Assembly (NCBI GenBank): GCA_937988735.1
Contig: CALKHQ010000266.1
Location: forward strand, 1 to 25,551
Source of the DNA: an uncultured Alphaproteobacteria bacterium
Lineage (GTDB): Bacteria > Pseudomonadota > Alphaproteobacteria > CALKHQ01
Length of the DNA stretch: 25,551 bases
Direction: 5' to 3'
Shown here: positions 21,573 through 25,551 of the stretch, one piece after another
Layout: each line of letters starts with the position of its first letter
How positions within the stretch are numbered: the first letter of the stretch is position 1
The notes under the pieces: generated by a model
What the model was told of the DNA's origin: nothing
The model's database searches: none
What the model saw: only the letters and a program-made list of their open reading frames with translations
Made by a program: the position numbers and the translations under genes

Positions 21573-21714
21573 CGTCATGCCCGGGCTCGTCCCGGGCATC
21601 TCCCGCCGCGTGCGCACTCCCCCCGAGATGGCCGGGTCGAGCCCGGCCATGACGCGAAAGGTGCGCCCTCCCCATTGGATAGCCGGGTCAGGCCGAATGA
21701 GTCCGACTATGACG
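21573..21714. repeat. REP-like palindromes, inverted pair plus a degenerate copy
   Basis: A forward copy at 21573-21600 (CGTCATGCCCGGG...CCCGGGCAT), a reverse copy at 21627-21654 (ATGGCCGGG-TCGAG-CCCGGCCAT then GACG), and a degenerate reverse copy at 21678-21714. Forward and reverse copies 26 bases apart form a REPIN-like pair. The remaining spacer 21515-21878 holds no gene; half copies occur at about 21537 and 16264. Translated, such repeats give the VMAGLDPAIS-type pseudo-peptides frequent in alphaproteobacterial annotations. Confidence 0.75.
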
Positions 21715-21878
21715 CGACGGTGCGAGTCAACCGGGGCCGGGGCGGGCGACGCCAACGGGGCGAGTCATCCCGAAGCGGCGCGCCGACGCGACGTCGCTTC
21801 ACCCCACGCCCCCGTTTGGACTTCCCGCTCCCGTCCGGCTGCGGCAAGGTGCGGGCGTCGGGCAGCAGGGAGAAGGCG

Positions 21879-22922
21879 ATGACGGTCGCGCGGTGGGAGT
21901 TCGGCACGCATGAGGGGGGCGCCGTCGAGGCGTTCCGGCTGGAGAGCGGCGGAATCGCCGCGACGCTGATCGGCCTCGGCGCCCGGCTGCAGGCGCTCAC
22001 CGTGCCGGACCGGGACGGGGCGCCGGCGGACGTTGTGCTGGGCGCGGACGACGTCGCCGCCTATGCCGGGCCGCACCGCTATTCCGGCGCGGTCTGCGGG
22101 CGCTACGGCAACCGCATCGCCGGCGCGCGCTTCCCCCTCGGCGGGCGGGTGGTGACGCTGGACGCCAACGAGCCGCCCAACCACCTGCACGGCGGCTTCG
22201 CCGGCCTGGACCTGAAGCTGTGGGTCGCCGAGCCGGACAGCGCCGGCAACGCCGTCCGCTTCACCTCCGTGTCGGCCGACGGCGAGGGCGGCTTCCCCGG
22301 CCGGCTCGAGGTCGCCGCCACCTACGCGCTCGCCGGCGACCGGCTGACGGTGGTGATGGAGGCGACCACCGACCGGCCGACCCCGGTCAACCTGGTGCAG
22401 CACGCCTATTTCAACCTCGCCGGCCACGGTTCCGGCGACATCCGCGGCCACGAGGTGCAGCTCCACGCGCCGTTCGTGACCCCGGTGGATGGCGCCCTGC
22501 TGCCCACCGGCGAGATCCGCGCCGTCGCCGGCACGCCCTTCGACTTCACCCGCCCGCGCCGTCTGGGCGAGGTGATCGACACGCCGGGCCTGACGCCGAA
22601 GGGCGGGTTCGACAACAACTGGGTGCTGGGCGGCGCCGCCGACGCCCGGGGCCTGCGCCCCTGCGCCGACATCCGCGACCCCGGCTCCGGCCGCCGGCTG
22701 GAGCTGTGGACGAACCAGCCCGGCGTCCAGTTCTACACCGCCGCCCACCTGGGCCCCGAGGTGCGCGGCAAGGGCGGCGTGCCCTACTGCAGATACGCCG
22801 GCTTCACCCTGGAAACCCAGGCCTTCCCCGACACTCCGAACCAGCCCCACTTCCCCACCTGCCTCCTCCACCCCGGCCAGCACTACCGCCACGAGATGCA
22901 CTTCCGCTTCTCGGCGGGGTGA
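21879..22922 (+). CDS. galM: Aldose 1-epimerase (mutarotase)
   Basis: A 347-residue enzyme interconverting alpha and beta anomers of aldoses. The key residues sit in family context: YGNRIAGARF, NHLHGGFAG (His104), VQHAYFNLAGHG (His175, the general acid) and LETQAFPDTPNQPHF (Glu312, the general base). DNNWVLGG and LWTNQPGVQFYT are further GalM landmarks. ATG 21879 has AGGGAGAAGG closely upstream; the frame is open further upstream through REP repeats, but that part is not coding. No sugar operon surrounds it. Confidence 0.95.
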   Translation: MTVARWEFGTHEGGAVEAFRLESGGIAATLIGLGARLQALTVPDRDGAPADVVLGADDVAAYAGPHRYSGAVCGRYGNRIAGARFPLGGRVVTLDANEPPNHLHGGFAGLDLKLWVAEPDSAGNAVRFTSVSADGEGGFPGRLEVAATYALAGDRLTVVMEATTDRPTPVNLVQHAYFNLAGHGSGDIRGHEVQLHAPFVTPVDGALLPTGEIRAVAGTPFDFTRPRRLGEVIDTPGLTPKGGFDNNWVLGGAADARGLRPCADIRDPGSGRRLELWTNQPGVQFYTAAHLGPEVRGKGGVPYCRYAGFTLETQAFPDTPNQPHFPTCLLHPGQHYRHEMHFRFSAG

Positions 22923-22995
22923 GGGAGGCTGATCGGCACCGTCCCTCCGTCGCGGTCCGGCCCGTCCCCGCCTCTCCCGGCCGCCCCACCCTTCC

Positions 22996-23140
22996 CGTCG
23001 TGGTCCGGCTCGACCGGACCACCCACGCGACAGCGGCCATGCGCCGGGCATCAGGCAGGCGGGCGCTGTCCGCGCGAAACCGCCAGCGGCCGGCGCGCGG
23101 CTTCTTCCACGTCATCGTCCGGTCAGGCCGGACGATGACG
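22996..23140. repeat. REPIN-like element, copy 1
   Basis: A 145-bp unit bounded by a forward REP (22996-23023; arms GTGGTCCGG / CCGGACCAC around CTCGA) and a reverse REP (23110-23140; 13-bp arms CGTCATCGTCCGG / CCGGACGATGACG around TCAGG). The two ends are related in inverted orientation, as in a REPIN. No gene is supported in the 240 bases between galM and the GIY-YIG gene. Confidence 0.75.
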
Positions 23141-23162
23141 GGCAAGGGGTGCGACGGCCCGC

Positions 23163-23450
23163 TCAGACGAGGGTGTCGTAGAGATCGGCCCAGCCGGGGT
23201 TGTTCTCGAGGATCAGCCGCACCTTCCAGGCGCGGAGCCAGCGCTTCAGCCGCTTCTCGCGATGGATCGCGGCACGGATGTCGTCGTGGCGTTCGGCGTA
23301 GACGAGCCGTTTCAGGCCGTACCGGCGGGTGAAGCCGTCGGCGACACCCTCCCGATGCTCCCAGACCCGACGCGCAAGGTCGCTGGTGACCCCGACGTAG
23401 AGGGTGCCGTTCGGACGATCGGTCATGATGTAGACCCAGCCACCTTGCAT
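23163..23450 (-). CDS. GIY-YIG nuclease-domain protein (UPF0213/YhbQ-like)
   Basis: 95 residues: GGWVYIMTDRPNGTLYVGVT gives the GIY-YIG motif in its VYI...LYVG form, followed by DLARRVWEHREGVADGFTRRY (catalytic Arg) and VYAERHDDIRAAIHREKRLKRW (metal-binding Glu), then NPGWADLYDTL. This compact type is very common in alphaproteobacteria; function is unclear, with DNA-repair or structure-specific cleavage proposed. The start at 23450 (MQGGWVYIM) is preferred; the longer frame to 23540 runs into a REP. The gene sits between REPIN copies 1 and 2. Confidence 0.9.
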   Translation of the reverse strand: MQGGWVYIMTDRPNGTLYVGVTSDLARRVWEHREGVADGFTRRYGLKRLVYAERHDDIRAAIHREKRLKRWLRAWKVRLILENNPGWADLYDTLV

Positions 23451-23513
23451 GGGCGAAGGATCGCGCGCCGCACGCGGCCCGTGCAAGCGCCCCTCTCTGT
23501 CCCTCTCCCAATC

Positions 23514-24201
23514 CGTCGTGGTCCGGCTTGACCGGACCACCCACGCGGTGGAGGCCGCGCGCCCTGACGGCGCCTCCGGAGCGCAAGCGACCCGCTGCAG
23601 GCACGCCTCGTGACAGGGGCAGCGGCCTGTGCGCTGCTTCCGCCGCGTGGATCGTCCGGTCAGGCCGGACGATGACGGTGGGGAGAGCCCCGGCGACGAC
23701 GGGAGGGACGACGACGGTGCGGGTGCGTCCCATGGCAGTCATGGGCGTCCCGACCTCTTCTCCCAGCCCTTCCTTCTCGTCGTGGCCCGGCTCGACCGGA
23801 CCACCCACGCGGTCGATGCCACATCCTGACGGCGCCCCCGGAGCGCAAGAGGCCCGCTGCAGGCACGCCTCGTGACAGGGTCAGCGGCCGGCGCGCTGCT
23901 TCCGCCGCGTGGATCGTCCGGTCAGGCCGGACGATGACGGTGGGGAGAGCCCCGGCGACGACGGGAGGGACGACGACGGTGCGGGTGCGTCCCATGGCAG
24001 TCATGGGCGTCCCGACCTCTTCTCCCAGCCCTTCCTTCTCGTCGTGGCCCGGCTCGACCGGACCACCCACGCGGTCGATGCCACATCCTGACGGCGCCCC
24101 CGGAGCGCAAGAGGCCCGCTGCAGGCACGCCTCGTGACAGGGTCAGCGGCCGGCGCGCTGCTTCCGCCGCGTGGATCGTCCGGTCAGGCCGGACGATGAC
24201 G
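23514..24201. repeat. Three further REPIN-like elements
   Basis: REP pairs in inverted orientation at 23514-23541/23650-23677, 23778-23805/23912-23939 and 24040-24067/24174-24201. Forward ends read GTGGYCCGG-CTCGA (or CTTGA)-CCGGACCAC; reverse ends read ATCGTCCGG-TCAGG-CCGGACGAT. The inner sequence (with CCGCTGCAGGCACGCCTCG) is shared. Elements are about 162 bp with about 100-bp spacers. The 857 bases from 23451 to 24307 carry no supported gene; ORFs across them are repeat translations. Confidence 0.8.
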
Positions 24202-24202
24202 G
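23631..24202. repeat. Exact 262-bp tandem duplication, about 2.2 copies
   Basis: The segment beginning GCGCTGCTTCCGCCGCGTGG recurs at 23631, 23893 and 24155 (period 262). By eye, copies 1 and 2 are identical throughout and copy 3 stops matching after 24202. Each unit contains one REPIN element body and one spacer, so the array looks like a recent duplication by recombination between REPINs. Confidence 0.85.
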
Positions 24203-24307
24203 GTGGGGGGTGACGCGTGGAGCCTCCCCGGCGGCGTTGGGCATCGGTGCCATCCTCACCTATGCTGCACGTGAGCCGGCCTGCCGTCCCTGTCGAGGAG
24301 CGCTTCC

Positions 24308-25240
24308 ATGTCCCCCACCTGGCCCGCGATCCCCTACCCCGCCTGGCGCGACACCGCAGCGACGCTGCAGCTGTGGACGCAGGTGGTCGGCAAAGTGCGG
24401 GTGGCGCTGGCGCCGTGGGTGAACCATGGCTGGCACGTCACGCTCCACGTCACCGCGCGGGGGCTCGGCACCGGGCCGATGCCGGTGGACGGAGAATACC
24501 TCGAGCTGGAGTTCGACTTCGTCCGCCACCGGCTCGACGCCCGCACCAGCGCCGGCGCCGAGGGCGGCTTCGCGCTGGAGCCGATGGCGGTCGCCGACTT
24601 CCACGCCCGCGCGATGGACCTGCTGGCGGAGGTCGGCACGCCGGTCCGCATCAACCCGCGCCCGAGCGAGATCGCCGACGCGATCCCCTTCCCGGAGGAC
24701 CGGGTGCACGCCAGCTACGATGCCGACGCCGCCCACCGCTTCTGGCGGGCGCTGGTCCAGGCGGACCGGGTGTTCAGGCTGTTCCGCACCGGCTTCCTCG
24801 GCAAGGTGAGCCCGGTGCACTTCTTCTGGGGCAGCTTCGACCTCGCCGTCACCCGCTTCTCCGGCCGCACCGCGCCGGCGCATCCGGGCGGCATCCCCGG
24901 GCTGCCGGATGCGATCACCCGCGAGGCCTATTCGCACGAGGAGGCGAGCGCGGGCTTCTGGCCCGGCAGCGACGCGCTGCCCGAGCCCGCCTTCTACGCC
25001 TACGCCTATCCGGAGCCGCCGGGCTACCGCGACCGCCCGGTGCCGCCGCCCGCCCGTTTCGACCCGGCGCTGGGCGAGTTCCTCCTGCCCTACGAGGCGG
25101 TGCGCACCGCGCCCGATCCGGACCGGCTGCTGCTCGACTTCCTTCAGGCAACCTATGATGCAGCCGCCGACTGCGGCGGCTGGGACCGCGCCGCCCTCGA
25201 CTGCCCGATCGGCCAGCCGAAGGTGGTGCGGCCGATCTGA
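24308..25240 (+). CDS. DUF5996 family protein
   Basis: A 310-residue cytosolic protein. WPAIPYPAWRDTAATLQLWTQ at the N-terminus, WHVTLHVTARGL, SPVHFFWGSFDLAVTRFSGR and SAGFWPGS plus FYAYAYPEPPG match the DUF5996 family, which is widespread and uncharacterised. The aromatic-rich core repeats typical of the family are intact and length is normal. ATG 24308 has GAGGAG seven bases upstream. It starts 106 bases after the last REPIN. Convergent with the next gene. Confidence 0.88.
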   Translation: MSPTWPAIPYPAWRDTAATLQLWTQVVGKVRVALAPWVNHGWHVTLHVTARGLGTGPMPVDGEYLELEFDFVRHRLDARTSAGAEGGFALEPMAVADFHARAMDLLAEVGTPVRINPRPSEIADAIPFPEDRVHASYDADAAHRFWRALVQADRVFRLFRTGFLGKVSPVHFFWGSFDLAVTRFSGRTAPAHPGGIPGLPDAITREAYSHEEASAGFWPGSDALPEPAFYAYAYPEPPGYRDRPVPPPARFDPALGEFLLPYEAVRTAPDPDRLLLDFLQATYDAAADCGGWDRAALDCPIGQPKVVRPI

Positions 25241-25271
25241 CCGACTGCCGAGGCGTCGCCCTGCGCCGCCG

Positions 25272-25551
25272 TCACTCCAGCCGGGTGAAGCCGTCCGCGC
25301 TCCACCGTTCGCTGCCGACGCCGTGGTGGACGATGAACAGCCCGTCGGGGTCGTACGCGTCCTTGACGGCAAGCAGCCGCGGGTAATTCCCGCCCCAGAA
25401 CGCGTCCTGCCAGCGCGGTTCGAAGAAGTCGCTCTCGGCGACGTAGGATGCCGGCGCGGACAGCAGCGCCTCCAGCGGCGCCATCGCCCGCGCGACCGCC
25501 GCCGCGTCGCTGCGGGCCCGGGTCACGTCCGGCTCGTGCCCCGCGATCCCC
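25272..25551 (-). CDS. FAD-binding oxidoreductase with BBE domain, C-terminal end
   Basis: Only the C-terminal 92 codons are in the window; the frame is open to the edge. FEPRWQDAFWGGNYPRLLAVK followed by DAYDPDGLFIVHHGVGSERW is the berberine-bridge-enzyme (BBE) domain that closes many FAD_binding_4 oxidoreductases: the NYPRL segment and the KxxYDPDGLF motif are diagnostic. The full protein would oxidise sugars, alcohols or alkaloid-like substrates, unidentifiable here. It is convergent with the DUF5996 gene, 31 bases apart. Confidence 0.85.
   Translation of the reverse strand, partial: GIAGHEPDVTRARSDAAAVARAMAPLEALLSAPASYVAESDFFEPRWQDAFWGGNYPRLLAVKDAYDPDGLFIVHHGVGSERWSADGFTRLE

Noticed and set aside
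22804..23808. 334-codon minus frame across the REP region
   Set aside because: The translation is made of repeated VVVRLDRTTHA/VIVRPDRTIHA-type segments that come from the REP palindromes and overlaps galM and the GIY-YIG gene.
23631..24202. CRISPR array
   Set aside because: The unit is 262 bp, tandem and identical, with no short repeat/unique spacer alternation and no cas gene nearby.
1..25551. tRNA or rRNA genes
   Set aside because: I saw no cloverleaf with a TTC-type T-arm and CCA end, nor rRNA sequence, though without a covariance search a diverged tRNA could be missed.

Overview
The window looks like the chromosome of a high-GC alphaproteobacterium, probably Rhodospirillales-like. Supporting signs are an RcdA/DUF1465 gene beside rpmE and an ABC exporter, a zinc-ligand-free L31, a DUF1127 protein, a ROSE-type RNA thermometer in front of an hsp20 gene, ClpS, and REP palindromes of the kind common in alphaproteobacteria. 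I cannot name a genus. Most of the DNA is very GC-rich (44 of 60 bases at 18961-19020), with short intergenic gaps and many divergent or convergent gene pairs.

Layout. 1-6.8 kb: the 3' part of a XerC-like recombinase, a PuuB-like FAD oxidase divergent from a glyoxalase II-like hydrolase, oligoendopeptidase F divergent from a long-chain acyl-CoA synthetase, and a DUF1127 protein. 6.8-9.8 kb: a LysR regulator, clpS, a DM13-domain lipoprotein, a stand-alone FliN/SpoA-domain protein and a secreted DUF4168 protein. 9.8-12.2 kb: a translationally coupled alpha/beta hydrolase and hotdog thioesterase, then a MarR regulator divergent from doxX with three identical-architecture palindromes between them. 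12.2-15.5 kb: hsp20 with a readable sigma-32 promoter, RNA thermometer and terminator; rcdA; rpmE with its promoter; an ABC exporter. 15.6-19.4 kb: two small ABM-domain monooxygenases, an SGNH hydrolase, a YeeZ-like SDR protein and a type III (GlnT) glutamine synthetase.

19.4-21.2 kb is different. It contains a clearly lower-GC insert (26 of 60 bases G/C at 19801-19860) holding genes I do not recognise, all on the minus strand. Four reading-frame breaks in this stretch, plus one in the neighbouring GFA-family gene, can each be repaired by adding one base to a homopolymer run. That points either to a decaying island or to a local sequence-quality problem.

21.5-25.5 kb: galM, a GIY-YIG protein, a DUF5996 protein and the end of a BBE-domain flavoprotein. 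Inverted pairs of REP palindromes (REPIN-like) are interspersed, and two of the four are part of an exact 262-bp tandem duplication.

The best regulatory stories are the heat-shock unit (sigma-32 promoter, ROSE thermometer, hsp20, terminator) and the MarR/doxX intergenic operator array. The strongest candidate for something undescribed is the low-GC cluster at 19.36-20.96 kb. Its proteins have no family I can assign, and its frames need resequencing before interpretation.
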